A stretch of DNA of 60,000 nucleotides from Nematostella vectensis (Eukaryota > Cnidaria > Anthozoa > Actiniaria > Edwardsiidae), in assembly GCF_932526225.1 (NCBI RefSeq), contig NC_064034.1:13778887-13838886 (forward strand). Direction: 5' to 3'. The notes beneath the pieces were generated by a model, which ran no database searches, had not been told where the DNA came from, and worked only from the letters and a program-made list of their open reading frames with translations. Position 1 is the stretch's first letter; each line of letters starts with the position of its first letter. The position numbers and the translations under genes were made by a program. Shown in pieces: positions 1 through 11,975 of this stretch.

Positions 1-656
1 TGCACCTGAAAAAAAATAAACGTTAAGAGAAAAAAGTGGCGTTTTTCACCAACTCAAAGTTTTATCGCTTCACCCGCTGGTAACCCCACCCTTTCTGACC
101 ACCGGAAACACCCGTTTTTGCAGCCTGCTGCTTTTCCTACTGAAAGTAATCTCTGAAAAGTGAAATGATGGGAAGAATTTAAGCTTTATCCACTTATTTT
201 CCGAGGTAAGAATTGCATTATTGGCGGCTTCATACACTTGGTTGATAGAATGTGACACTATGCAAGAAATCTAATTTTATTTAATTTTCTAATGTATATT
301 AAAAGAATCTACAGGAATTACTGCAGTATGAAAGTTCAAAATGAATCAGGGAAGGAATGGGAGAATCTAAACCGACCCAATGATCAACAAAATATATACC
401 ATGTATTTTATTCATTTGGAATAATTTTTAATGGGTAATCGCTAAGAAATTTGTACATTAGATGTGCTCTAATTATTTGACTGTGTTGATCAACACAAAT
501 CATATCTAAATAGTAACACAAATGTGTGTTTATTTTATAAGGTATGTACATTTTAAAGGAACTCTAAATCATTGCATTCCATGTTTTTGTTCTAGACTTA
601 AGGGGTTTTTCCCTATAATTTCAATACATCTAACTATTATGCGATAAAATGTATAC

Positions 657-1842
657 CTGTAATGATGCCATCTTATTGTAGTAATGATTGTCTGCCATCT
701 CATGGTCAGTTAATGGCATTCCTAAAAATATGAGATAGGTGTGATAATTCATACATCACTCTCAAGAGACACTAATAAAAAACAGGTTATAGCTAGCAAA
801 GGCATTCATATCATCTAATACCCTAGAATACCCTAGTTTTAAAGTTTGAAATAATGGTGAATTATTCAAAGCCATTAATAGTAGATGAGTCATAAACTAG
901 GGGGGGGGGGCTCTGGAAAAAAAAACGATTTTTTTAGGAGCCATACTTTTTAGCTTTAATATTTTAATGATATGGATCTAGTTTGTAGCACAAATACAGA
1001 TTAAATACTAAGCCTAATGACGAATGTATTTAATACTTTCTTATAACTGTCTTCATAAACAATAATATAGATACTTCCAGTATATAACAGTTGGTTGCCG
1101 ATACAGTTTATTATCAGAATAACAGGAACAAATTGAAATAAACTTTTTAACAGTGGTGGAGCATGCAAATCCCCAAAACAATATAGCAAAAAAAAAATTA
1201 CCTTGGACATTACCCCTGTTTTAAAGAAAAATATTCTCAACAATAACAAATATATACAAATGTATATTCCTTCACAGGCATCCTAGGGTGGACCATTAAT
1301 TTTGAGGGGGGAGGGGGGAATTTGGAAAGTAAGAAACTGATTGAAAAACTCCCTGCACCATTAAACATGTTTTTACATGCAAAATAATTACCGCCTTTTG
1401 ATCATGAGAGAAAAAAATCCTCCTGAATTGAATTCACCCCACCCCCTCCCCCCTTGGGCTGCCTTTTTTTATTTCCATGTCAGTTTATTCCAAAATCACT
1501 ATGGAGGTAAAAAGCTGTGTTGGACTCTTAAATAATGATGAGCTTGACTGGATCATAAACTTGGACAAGTAGGGCAACTTCATTCATTTTCCAGATTTAA
1601 AGCCTTTTTTACTTATTGAGGGCGTAAGGGGGGGCTCTTCCAGATTTAAAGCCTTTTTTTACTTATTGAGGGCGTAAGGGGGAGGGGGGGCTCCGATAAT
1701 TTTGGGGTTCTGAAAGGGGGGCACCGAAAATTTTTTTTACAATAAAAGGGTGAGTTCGGAAATTTTAAGGTGTCTTGAGTAAAAATCTTCCCTCCCCCCC
1801 TCCTCAGTGTATTTAATGAACACTCCCTAATGCTTGTATCAT

Positions 1843-1873
<31 letters not shown>

Positions 1874-4800
1874 AACAGCATAATCATTACTATTTCATTA
1901 TTGGGGTTCCATTGTACATACATTCCAAACTAGAACTGTACAGGATCCTTACTGAACCAAAAATAAAGCTTGTTTGAAGACTCACCAGAGACATCATTTA
2001 TTTCAAATCCAGTATAAAACTTCAAGATGTCTAGAAGCTAGAAATAAACAGATAAAAAACATCAGTAAAAATAATTTTTGTAGAGGAAATACATACCATG
2101 CACCATACCTGATTAAATAACTTTCCTTCTTCCTCTCTTTTAGTGAGATTTGATAAACGGCATTTCACCACTAGATGGTGGTCATCTAATACAGTGTTGA
2201 AGAATCTTCTTGTTGGTAACAACGCCTTTGGGGAAAAATTTTAGGTATTAAATGTAATTTTTATCTCAACACCTCAAAAATAATGGCAAACAACCACTCA
2301 CAATACTATATCATGTAAGAAAATTTGGTAACTTCTGAGCCTGTTTACAATTCTTAACAAGAAAACGAGCCATAAAATTCCTTTTATAATGCATCAAAAA
2401 AAAATATTTACCAAATGTTTCGGCACTGTACCATACTGTTCTATTGCAGATGTTTTTATAATGTGATTGCGAGAACATGGACATGCCACATCATGTGGTA
2501 GTGTCATCTTATTTATCACAAAAAACGGCAGGGGATATGGAATTTCCATTCAATAATTGCTGTTGGTGTTCCAGTTGACAATAATATTAGGAAGTGGAAG
2601 CAGGACTTACCTCTAAGTCTATCAAAAGCTCAAGAAAGCGTTCACAGTAGTGAATCTTGTCAACATCTGCAGCACTTGTCAATAGTACAATTAGGAATTT
2701 AATTAACATTTTCGGGAGAAAAATTTCTGCATACATTTGTCATATTTCAGGGCACACAAGAGTTCATTATTACGGGAAACTAGCTAGAAAACATAAAAGG
2801 TTTCCTTGCCTTGCTCAAACTTTATTTTCTTAAAAAAAAACACACACCAAAAAGATTCTAAATATCTTAATTTTAATGTATTGTAATTTATCATGCCATA
2901 AAGATAATAAAAAAAATAATAATAAAGATTCTTGGTCTCGACTATACATGGTCTCTACCATCTCTACGCTTGTGGTGTTATCAGAACCACGGACAGTAAG
3001 ACTAGGGCGATCGTTCTCTGAGTAGGGTGATTGTGCTCAACTTTGTTTGGGGCGAAGGTACTTTGGGGCGATCGTTCTGGACACTAAGCAACAAGAAGCA
3101 GCAGCAATAGTAGTAGAAGAAGTACAGTAATAGCATCATTACTATTATTATTTCTATTATCATTTTTTTAATTTTTATTATTTACCTATAGTGCCAGGGA
3201 AATAATCATTACTATACCTAAAGAAAAGCCTCAACAAGCTCTACAACACCTTACCTGTAGCAGGTATTGACTTGAGGATTTCCAAAAACTTATGTATTAG
3301 TTTTGATAGGAACACTCTTGTTTTCTCTTGTCTGTCGGACAAAAAAAATAACATTCAAATACCTAGATTTAAAAACATTTAATTACTGATTATACATCAG
3401 GGGTGAATCTAGGGGTGCCCATTTTTGGAAAATATCTGATACACACTTTGTACCCTCGACCCCCTTGAACCTCTACTGTAGATCCACCACTGTACTTGTA
3501 TATTACAAGTACAGATGCCTATGAAGTGTATGGCAATAAAGTGAAGTGAGTACAAGTAAACTATTATCTCACTGTGCCTTTTGTGTAACAAGCTAACGTG
3601 AAATAAATAAGACAAGTAAAATATAACTCACTGAGCCTTAGTAGCCTTATCTAAGTTTTCATCCTTTTTCTTTAAGTGCGTCCAGAATTTCCTATACTTT
3701 GGGACAGACTTGAGTTCTTGCTCCAGCCGACCCTGTAACATTTTTTTCAAAGATCATGATCTGACTTCAAACCTTCATGCTTTACACAGCACCATACTTA
3801 CTGGGAGCAAACATCTCCACATAGGAATAGATACCAGATGTTGAACATTCTCTCTGATTAAGTCCATTTCCTACATAAGAAAGAGCAACAATTATTCAAT
3901 CTTATTCTATACTAGCAAAGAGGTTGTTACATATGGTATATCTTACATCTGATAACCATTTATATTCACTAAAAATGTATATGATACAAGAGAATTAAAC
4001 ACCAGGCCCATACCCAGGGGGGTGCAGGGAGTGTGAGTGCATCCCCCACAACGGCCCAAGGTACACTTTTGGTTCTCAATAGACGTGCTATTTGTAGACA
4101 AAACATAAGCTATATCAGTCTGGTATGTAGCCAAATACAACAAAACATCCAGTGGCAATACTGCAAAGACTGTTGAAAAGATGGATCATGAAGATGAGGA
4201 CAATAGTATGTTCCCGGAATGATAAGACCTACAACAGACAATAGGGACCTTAAGCAACGACAAAGGCATCGTGGACGATGAAGGCAGAAAACAAGGGATT
4301 TGATTCAGAATTCAATAGCAGCACGTGAAAAAGCATTCTGTCTGATACATTTCAGCCGTTTTCCATAAAACCATGACGTGAAAATTCCAACTTTAAAGGT
4401 CAATTGAGGATGCAGATGTTTGCACTGTAAACTCCTATAACCACGTTTCATATTGTAGAAATATTGTCCTTAGTTTATTCTTATCAGTCTCTAAACATAT
4501 TGTTTTGCTCATTCCATTGCAATTAAATTATGACTTTTTTGCCAAGCGCGAACACATCTTTTTCGATTTCATTGCCCTAGCCGTCCTCGTCCTAATAAAA
4601 AAGTAAATCTACAATATCCTAAAATAGTGTTCCCATGCCTTATTTTACAGTCAATCTTTAAAAGGGCATCTAATTCAATGACCTAATGATAATGACCTAA
4701 ACAAATACTTTTTGACAAAAAACTTTTTGGCAAAATGCTTAGTATTGCACATACATTTTCATCATCTATCAAACAAACATCTAGCAGCCGTAGAAAAAAT

Positions 4801-5055
4801 CCACTGAATTCTTCTGGTTTGCTTTTGAATACCTGAAAGTGCATGATGTAAGCAAACAAAACACAAATTCATTTTTTACAGGAAATCTTTAATGCCAGAG
4901 CATAGTGTCAGTTGATGTGAAAGAAGGATGATCCTCCCCAAAAACAAATAAAAATAGGTTGAGTATTCACATTCACCTACCTAAAACGGAGGGACACCTT
5001 CTCGGAACTTCTCATTTACAACCACCATGATGGACAAGAGATGAGAAAGTGAGGC
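657..5055 (-). CDS. AQR: Aquarius intron-binding spliceosomal factor, N-terminal exons
   Basis: AQR is the SF1-type RNA helicase-like protein that binds introns in the catalytic spliceosome in the nucleus. Nine minus-strand exons match its N-terminal helical region, in this order: 5055-4981, 4832-4755, 3870-3802, 3732-3632, 3331-3255, 2666-2611, 2225-2109, 2037-1986 and 721-657. Diagnostic stretches are [11 protein letters not shown] (first exon), [42 protein letters not shown] and [10 protein letters not shown]. The acceptors end in AG and the donors are GT, and the phases join cleanly across the eight exons 3' of the 3870-4755 gap. That gap probably hides one exon I could not find. The first two exons are whole numbers of codons. 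The exons before 5055 and the helicase exons after 657 are not visible. The oddity is that the 5055-4981 exon ends in TAG (4983-4981), where relatives have a sense codon. Confidence in the identity is high; whether this copy is functional is open. Confidence 0.93.
1592..1690. repeat. Short tandem duplication in AQR intron
   Basis: A segment of about 47 bp beginning CCAGATTTAAAGCC and ending in GGGCGTAAGGGGG occurs twice in tandem with almost no change. It lies in the AQR intron 722-1985. No coding sense is evident. The same intron holds poly-G/poly-C stretches near 1300, 1440 and 1680. Confidence 0.8.
1838..1880. repeat. ATC then AGC trinucleotide microsatellite
   Basis: A run of ATC repeats passes directly into AGC repeats, with one AAC interruption near the end. 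It is intronic in AQR. Confidence 0.9.
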
Positions 5056-6538
5056 CTGTGCAAATGGCAATTGCCATATGGCGTTTCTACTAATAAAAAG
5101 CGCTTATGGTTGATACTTACAGTATATGTAAAAATAGAAATGGTAAACAAACTCAAGCGATGGCAGGACCATATATTAATTACTTTTAATGGATAAGTGT
5201 ATGGTGTATTCATTTTCATTTTTTTTTCTGAATTTGAAACAGATATTTTGGGATCCATGGGTCCTTTTTGTTTTATTTGTCAATTGCCATTTGCACTGAC
5301 AAAATTTGTTTGAAATAGGTGTATAACAGAAAAGATTTTGTATAATAGAAAAAAAGGTTAGGACAAAACACCGACCCCTGGTCCTTGGACCCCATAAAAA
5401 TAAATTTGTTATTAGCAAAAGCTGCATTATTATATGAGTTGCTGATTAACCTTCTGACCCATCGGACCAAAATCCACCAGAAGTAAAGATTTCCCATAAA
5501 AACCTTTGTATTTTTTCGCGCGATATGGGGTGTGAAAACTCACTTCAAAATGCCATATTTTACGAAAATATCGACCAAAGTTGAATGCAATCTGAAGCGA
5601 TAGTATGAATCATTAAGGCGATGAGCCTCTTCGGATTATGGGACTAAAATTGCTTTAGCGGCCAGTAATGATAAACAACCAAGAATTTGGGCTTCTCGCG
5701 CCATTGACCAAGCGACTACAAGACGGTATTTTGCTGTACCGCATGCGACTTATTCCATGTTTTATCGAAACTATTTCTTTGGATATCAGAGTTGTGTATC
5801 AGTGATATCAGTGCTGTAAACATGGCGATGGTAAAAGATGGGTTAATCAACGTTTTTTTTTCATCGCTCGCCTCTGAGGCAATTTTTGTATAATAATCAA
5901 CAGAGAGCCATCGCTTTAATGAATCATAACTTAGGATTCATGTCACATCCTGTTTTGGTCAATACCTACACAAAATAGTACTTTTTAGAGCGAGTTTATA
6001 CACCCAATATTACATGAAAAATACAGAGGTTTGAATCAGGAACGATTGACTTCCCGTGGATTTTGGTCCACAAGACGAAATTCTTCCTCTGTCATCATTA
6101 AACTCTGAAATGGCTTATTCCCACAAAATTTTCTCCGAAAGGATATTGTTGAGCGCTCAACTTATAATTCACTACCTATTCACTACAAGAGACACATAAA
6201 GTAGAAAATATATCTATGCAATGTTGTCTGCCTGTGTGAAGGGATTCGTATTATCATCTTCTCTGTCAGAGAAAATATCATGGGAATTCAATCAACCAAC
6301 ATCTTCTCTGTCGGAGAAAATAGCGTGGGAATTCATACACACATCCACCACGACAGAGACACATATTTGTGTTTGATATTTGTAGCTTTTAAACTAAAGA
6401 TTTAATAAATCAACAAGGATATTGTTGAATATTGACTTGAAACATTATTTTTTTGACCAGGCTGTCTTGCACCACATGAACAGTAATAGAATGTGGAAGA
6501 TGTATGAGATAAACTAGTAAAGCTCTCCTCTGACATAA
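5056..6538. other. AT-rich stretch with no recognised gene
   Basis: This should be the 5' part of the AQR locus, but I could not find the N-terminal AQR exons here. A 16-bp inverted repeat (CAATTGCCATTTGCAC) links about 5059 and 5281. The segment GAGAAAATA..TGGGAATTCA near 6270 and 6315 is a short local duplication. Base composition changes sharply to GC-rich at about 6540, where element I begins. Confidence 0.6.
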
Positions 6539-6901
6539 ATGAGTGTTGGAATCTCTGGCAACTACCCCGCAAAGTTCCTGTCGAACGATGAGAGCCCCGC
6601 CATAGAGAAGGCACGACAAGGCCCTAGCGAAATACCAACAAGACTATGGACGCTACCAACAGCGGCGACAAGAAATCCTCGATTGGCAAGCTCAAAGTCG
6701 CGAGAGAGGGGCCCTCGCAAAGCAGAACTTCACCGACACCGACTACGCGCTCAAACTCTACAACCAGACCTCCCTGGAGTCGATGCGGGCCCCCGAGCTG
6801 TCCGACTACTACGTCCCCAGCAAAACGCAGAAGAACGCCGAGTTGGCGTACATAGGCGCCGGCGCTCTCGCCATCGGCTACGCAGCTAGCCGCTTGCTGT
6901 G
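6539..6901 (+). pseudogene. Small protein with C-terminal hydrophobic helix (element I)
   Basis: No family is recognised. The reading starts at ATG 6539 (MSVGISGNYPAKFLSNDES) and, after a frameshift near 6605-6615, continues in the next frame to TGA 6899-6901. The second part is Gln/Tyr/Arg-rich (YQQDYGRYQQRRQEILDWQ). It ends in a short hydrophobic helix, AYIGAGALAIGYAASRLL, at the extreme C-terminus, as in tail-anchored membrane proteins. Total length would be about 115-120 residues. It lies 140 bp upstream of the integrase on the same strand and shares the GC-rich composition of element I. A role as a virion or membrane protein is possible but unproven. The antisense and out-of-frame readings here lack such organisation. 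Confidence 0.5.
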
Positions 6902-7041
6902 ATGCAGCTGCCGTCGAAACGCGTATACGTGCGTATGCGTCTAGGCGGCCTTTTTCCATGCTGCGCGTATACGTACGCCGAAGGCGTAGCAGACGGCATC
7001 CGCCTGTTGGAGACTGATTCCCCCGTCGCGACACGCACGTA

Positions 7042-8006
7042 ATGGCCCGCCGGAACGGCAAGCGCATGTCCGACGAAGAGCTTGATGAGTTCCTTCGTCC
7101 TATATACTACGCCGGTGGTTTCCAGGGAGTGACCGCTCTGCATGCCAAACTTCCCAAGGGCTCAGCCTCCATAGATAGAGCGCGCAGGTGGGTAAGCTCG
7201 CAGCCCGTCGGGGGCTACACACAGACCCCCCTCCTCCGACTACCTACGCCCACTTCTCGGAGCAGATACCAAACCGTATCCACCAGTCGGACCTGCTATT
7301 CTTACCAACCGACCGCGGGTACAAGTATGCCCTGACTGTCGTTGACGTTGCTTCACGATATAAAGCCGCCCGCCCACTGAGGACTAACAGCGCGGCCGTC
7401 GTCTCCCGCGAACTCGCTGGCATCTATGCAGAGGGACCTCTCACATGGCCTAAAGTCCTCATGGTTGATGACGGCACGGAGTTCAAGGGTGCTACCACGA
7501 AGCTCCTAACAGACCACGGGGTGGAGGTCCGACGGGCTGAGCCTGGGCACCACAGGAGCCAAGCTTTCACCGAGTCTTTCCATCGCTGGCTGGCGCAGCG
7601 CCTATTTCGTGCGCAGTACTCGAAGGAGCTTGCGTCCGGCAACACAAACCGCGAGTGGGTTACTGCTCTGCCAATCGTCATCTCGGACATGAACGCAACG
7701 AAGACTCGCATGACTGGCCTTGCGCCTGAGGACGCCATAAAGCTGAGGCGCGTGCCTCTCAAAGCCGAAAAGCCTCCCCTAGAGGTCCCCTTAGATGTCG
7801 GAACGGAGGTGTACATCGCCGTAAACGAGGAAGACCTTCAGGACAAGGGCCGACGGCGAGCGACGAACCCGTGGTGGACAAGCAAGGCGTACCCAATACT
7901 AAAGAGGGTCATGGAGCCCGGACAGCCAGTGTTGTATTACACGGCGTACTCTAAGCACGGCTTCACGCGATCGCAGTTGCGTAGCGTGACGCCAGCGCGA
8001 TCGTAA
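7042..8006 (+). pseudogene. Retroviral-type (rve) DDE integrase of element I
   Basis: The integrase inserts element DNA into chromosomes. The N-terminus MARRNGKRMSDEELDEF and a helical region ending near RRWVSSQPVGGY read in one frame from 7042. A frameshift at about 7230 moves the catalytic core into the frame that ends at 8006. Core landmarks are HQSDLLFLP (first Asp), ALTVVDVASRYK, VDDGTEFKG (second Asp) and TESFHRWLAQRLF (Glu), giving a complete D,D,E set. The C-terminal part GTEVYIAVN..VLYYTAYSKHGFTRSQL looks like the SH3-like tail of Polinton/adintovirus integrases. The stop lies just before the 11-bp repeats that separate it from the convergent helicase gene. Family confidence is high. 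As it stands the copy is broken by one frameshift. Confidence 0.9.
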
Positions 8007-8021
8007 AAATCTTCTGGTCGC

Positions 8022-8087
8022 GCTAGCGTCACCCTAGCGCCACGCTAGCGCCACGCTAGCGCCACGCTAGCGCCACCCTAGCGTGAT
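8022..8087. repeat. Six 11-bp direct repeats between convergent genes
   Basis: Six adjacent copies of GCTAGCGCCAC or close variants (GCTAGCGTCAC, CCTAGCGCCAC, CCTAGCGTGAT). They fill the gap between the integrase stop and the end of the HNH-bearing gene. Each unit includes the palindrome GCTAGC or a near form of it. Confidence 0.9.
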
Positions 8088-11000
8088 CAGCGCTTGTGCC
8101 TTCTATTGCAGCTGAGGCACGTGAGTCTAACATTCCACTTGTAGTGACCCTAACTGTCGTCCCGCCGTCGATACTGAAGCATTGGGGATGACTCTTGGTG
8201 TACCCCTGAAGCAGAAGCTGAGTGCCACAGAGCGTGCACTTCTTTTCCGCGTCAGCAATCATGCCGAGCACGTGGTCTACCGTCAGAACGTGGTGCGGCC
8301 CCGTGTACTTCGTGCGACCCTTTTGCCTGTCGTCTATAGCGTATCGCTTGATTCGCGCTATAATGAGCTCTTCACTGGGCGTAGCCTGCAGTCCTGTGGG
8401 AACCAAGGCACCTGGGGTGTCATCGGGGGGTATCACGCGGACTATCTGGTCGGCGAGCCGCACGCGGGAGATGCCGGTGTACACAGCATTCGTGATCCAG
8501 CCCTCTAAGCTGTGGTCTATGATAAACAGACGTCTTGGGTTCTGGATGGTCTTGCACTGCACCCGGTGGACTGTCCCCCAGCCCGCGTATTTCCACTCGG
8601 GGGGAAGCCCGTTAACCACGCCGAGAGGGACCTCGACTACCGTGCCTTTGTACGCGTCGACCTTCACTCTTCTTTTGCCTGGCACGGGCACCGGTCGTCC
8701 TTGCTTGCGATAACGATGCGCGACGCTAGGATCGGGGTCAAAGCGGATGGTTGCTGGCAGTCGGGGGTAGTTTTTCCTGTGGTGCTCACCAATCGCTGCT
8801 GGACAAGGGCCCCCATCTTGTTGGTCGAGCACACCCACATATCGCTTGGGTGGGCCTGCTCGATCGCCGCGTCGAACGCCACCCCATCCCACTCCTCTCG
8901 AAACACCTCAAGCTGTTGGGAGTCTGGCTGACACCAAATCCGGCCCTTTATGTCGTGGAGCCTGGAGGACGGGGCGGCAGAGCCGCAGTCGCATGTACTG
9001 TACGGCTTTCCGCAGTCTTCACACAGGCAGCGGTAGTCGGACTCGAACCAGCGGATGTTCCCTTGTGCCCACTCCTTGAGCATATCGTGAGGCCCCTCTT
9101 TATCTCCCCAGGGCGGGACCTGCCCATAGTCGCCACAACACACTACCTGACACGGCCGCGTGGCGAGATACCCTAGGATGGCGCGTAGCACTTTAGTCTG
9201 CACCTTACAGCACTCGTCAATAATGATTACTTCTGCAAGACGTTCGAGTTTGTGCCCCAGCTCGGAAGGTCTCCACTCCTCTATCGGCTTCTCCGCTGGT
9301 ATGCATAGGTAGTGGTGGTAGGTTTGAGCCTTCATCGCGAGGCGCGGGTTTTTGCGATGGTCGTGGGCTAGGTCGTTCTCGGGGGTGAGCACCACAGCGT
9401 TACGGCCACGGAACATGCTCACCGCCAACTCGGTCTTCCCCGATCCTCCCTGGCCGGCTAGATACATCCTCGCAGAGGTTGCGGCCACCAGATCGCACAG
9501 CAGACTCGGCGCAGTGCTTGGCTCCCTAGCCAAGCACCCCGACCTCTTCGGACCCCATGCCGCCTCGGGCCGCCACTCATACCCAGGCCTCTTGTGGCGC
9601 CACTCTCCATACCTCGGATTTCGCTCCACGAGCTTCACACCACTGGGCACCGCCTTTGCGTATATGGCATCTGTGCACACTCGGAGGACGTCTTCGCGAG
9701 GGATCCGCCTCAACATGCGTCGCAACGCTATGTTTGTGTACGCCAAGACAAAGGCCCTGATGTGGTACCATTGTGAGCGCCGGACTCCGTCTTTGTATTG
9801 GATCAGATGAGCCCCGTCGGCATGCTCGAAGTTAAGTAAGTGGTCGGTGCCCGCAAGGAGGTTTGTAAGATACGCGGCTTCTTCACGGTCGCGGACTTCG
9901 ATCGAGGACTCGTCTCCATGGCGAGCGCACTTGCCTACGAAACGGACAGCGAGATGTCGACCCTGCGAGTCTTCGCCGCCGGGGCCGGAGTGGGGGAACT
10001 TGATGGAGTCCTTTTTTCCGAAGCTATAGAATACCTCCCTCGCCGCGGCCATGGCGAGGTCACCCGAGTCTAGCAGGTCCTTGAGCTCTGGCGTGGTGAT
10101 CCAGCCCTCATTTTGTTCCAAGTGCTGCCCTACCCTTCCGGAAGTGTAGGGGTGGCAGGCCTCAGAGAACCCCCACTCGGTCAACTGAATGGCCCCGGTC
10201 AGTTGAAGAACCTCGCTCAATGGCCGTCCCGCAACATCCGCGATACGATACACGTTCGTAGGGATGCCGTATTTCCGTACCAGATCAATGGCGTCCGAGG
10301 CGCCGCCGAAGACACTGTCCTCGCATCCTAGGTACGCCGCACGCATGTCGATGTGCTCGTGAGGCTGCTCCCCTAAGTTTTCCTCGCTATTCCACACTTT
10401 GGACTCAACCTGCGCCGCTCGCCAGACGTCCCTGTATTTAAGAGGCGTTGGCCTGATGTTTTCTCTTTGGGTCCACTTCTTGAAGCGATACCCTATTGCG
10501 CCGCCCATCGAGTGCGTAGCCTCGATGTACTCTTGGTAGGCTGGGTGATCATCAGGGAACCACTGAGGATCATGTCCAGTCTCGTCTGTAAACGCCCTGT
10601 CGATAGCCCATCCGTCTTGTCCCGATCAGTACAGTTTGCCTTCGTGCGTGACTATAACACGCCCACACAGCCAGACCCTCGTGCTTCTGGGGATCGCCCT
10701 GTTTATGAAGCGGATGAGCACCTCCCGCACCTTCGCCTCGTGCGTTTTTGCGGCGGCACTGGTAGCGCGAGGCGCTGCCTCTCCCTGACATAACGAACGA
10801 AGCTCCATCTCAGCCTCGAAGTCTAGGCCGTGGACGCTCGCGATCGCAGGTGGTTCAGTCGGAAGCTCCGCCCAGGCGTGGTTATTGTGGCAAGGGATGG
10901 TAATCCTCGTCTTAGTCCCGTACTTCCCCGAGTCCCACAGGACGTTACCCACGGCGTCCACGGCTACTAGCTTTACCTCGAGCTTCCTTTCCATCTCAAA

Positions 11001-11870
11001 GAGGTCTTCTTTGGTGCACCCCGTGGTGGCCAGCTTCTTGTCAAATCGCTCGAGGATCTTGCCTCGTGTCTTGGTTAGACCAAGGGAGCGCGAGGTGCCG
11101 CGATTCCTCAAGAAGTCGGCAACATAGCTCACAACACAGTTAACGAAGGCGTCACTCCTCTCTCGCACAAACATTGGCCCAGGCTCACCATTTTGCTCAG
11201 GTAAAGGGCGAAGCTCGTATCTCACGTAGACGAGGTACTCTCGCCCCTTCTCCCAAATACCCGCATCGATGCCTTCCAGGGCGCCGACTGCGATTTGGCC
11301 CCCCCTTTTGACTAACAACCCACCGATCTTGTGCTCCGAGCGCCCTTCCTCCTCTGTGATTGGCGCCAATGGCTCTGCGGGGGCCTCACCAACGACCGTG
11401 AAGAGTCTGTAACGCCGGTCGGGGTCTACCATCTCGAGCACCAGCGGAAGCACTGCGTTCGCCCGCAGAGACTCTCGCTCGTGCGAGACCCACCACACCG
11501 AGCCGTCGTCATTAATATCAGGCCCCCGTACAACCGGCTTTAGAGCAATCACACCTGTTCCACCAAGATCTCGCATCTCCTGGTAAACACTGGCGCTTAT
11601 GTCTCGGCCCCGTAGAGTGGCATCCACGCTTGGGAACCGAAGATGGGCGCCGCCGACGAAGAGAGAGTAGTACGTCTCGGGGTCTAAGCTCTCCGGGCCC
11701 TCCTGCCGCCGTCCCGGCAGCAGAGGGTCAAACTCGCGCCAGACCTCCTCCGTCCACACCTTCTCCGGTACGAGCGGCTTAAGCAGCCTGTGTTTGACAC
11801 CGTCGGGGATTTCCTCGTCCAGGATGTTTTGGACCAGCCCTGCCAGTACGGCGGGCGCCCTTTTTGTCAC
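8088..11870 (-). pseudogene. B-type DNA polymerase-like / SF1 helicase / HNH fusion protein
   Basis: Read 11870 to 8088, this is one long gene of about 1,250 codons. The first 414 residues are a poorly known N-terminal region containing HNNHAWAEL. An in-frame TGA at about 10626 precedes the polymerase-like part. Palm motif A is seen as HIDMRAAYLGCED and a motif C-like strand as RVCTDAIYAK, with one Asp where most PolB enzymes have two. The SF1 helicase follows: Walker A AGQGGSGKTELA, Walker B IIIDECCK, motif III CCGDYGQVPPWG, then TVHRVQCKT and YTGISRVRLADQI. A frameshift at about 8670-8890 lies inside the helicase. The C-terminus is an HNH nuclease (CTLCGTQL, CFSID, GHYKWNVRLTCLSCN), broken by a frameshift and a stop near 8155. 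A replication role for element I is inferred. The helicase call is the firmest; the polymerase call is moderate. Confidence 0.8.
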
Positions 11871-11975
11871 GCATGCTATCGAGAATCTCCTCTATATAAG
11901 CGTCCATGTTCGGGCATACCTTGAGCCACCCAGTCTCTAACTGAGAGTTTGGGTATGCCCCGCGCCACCCAGTCT

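Noticed and set aside
1001-1249. Minus-strand hydrophobic 82-residue frame
   Set aside because: It falls in the AQR intron between well-defined exons and is AT-rich chance coding.
5273-5497. Minus-strand frames of 74-83 residues near 5200-5500
   Set aside because: No match to the missing AQR N-terminal exons and no splice consistency.
8182-8931. Several plus-strand frames of 108-163 residues opposite the helicase/HNH gene
   Set aside because: GC-rich antisense shadows. The minus strand carries recognisable SF1 and HNH motifs.
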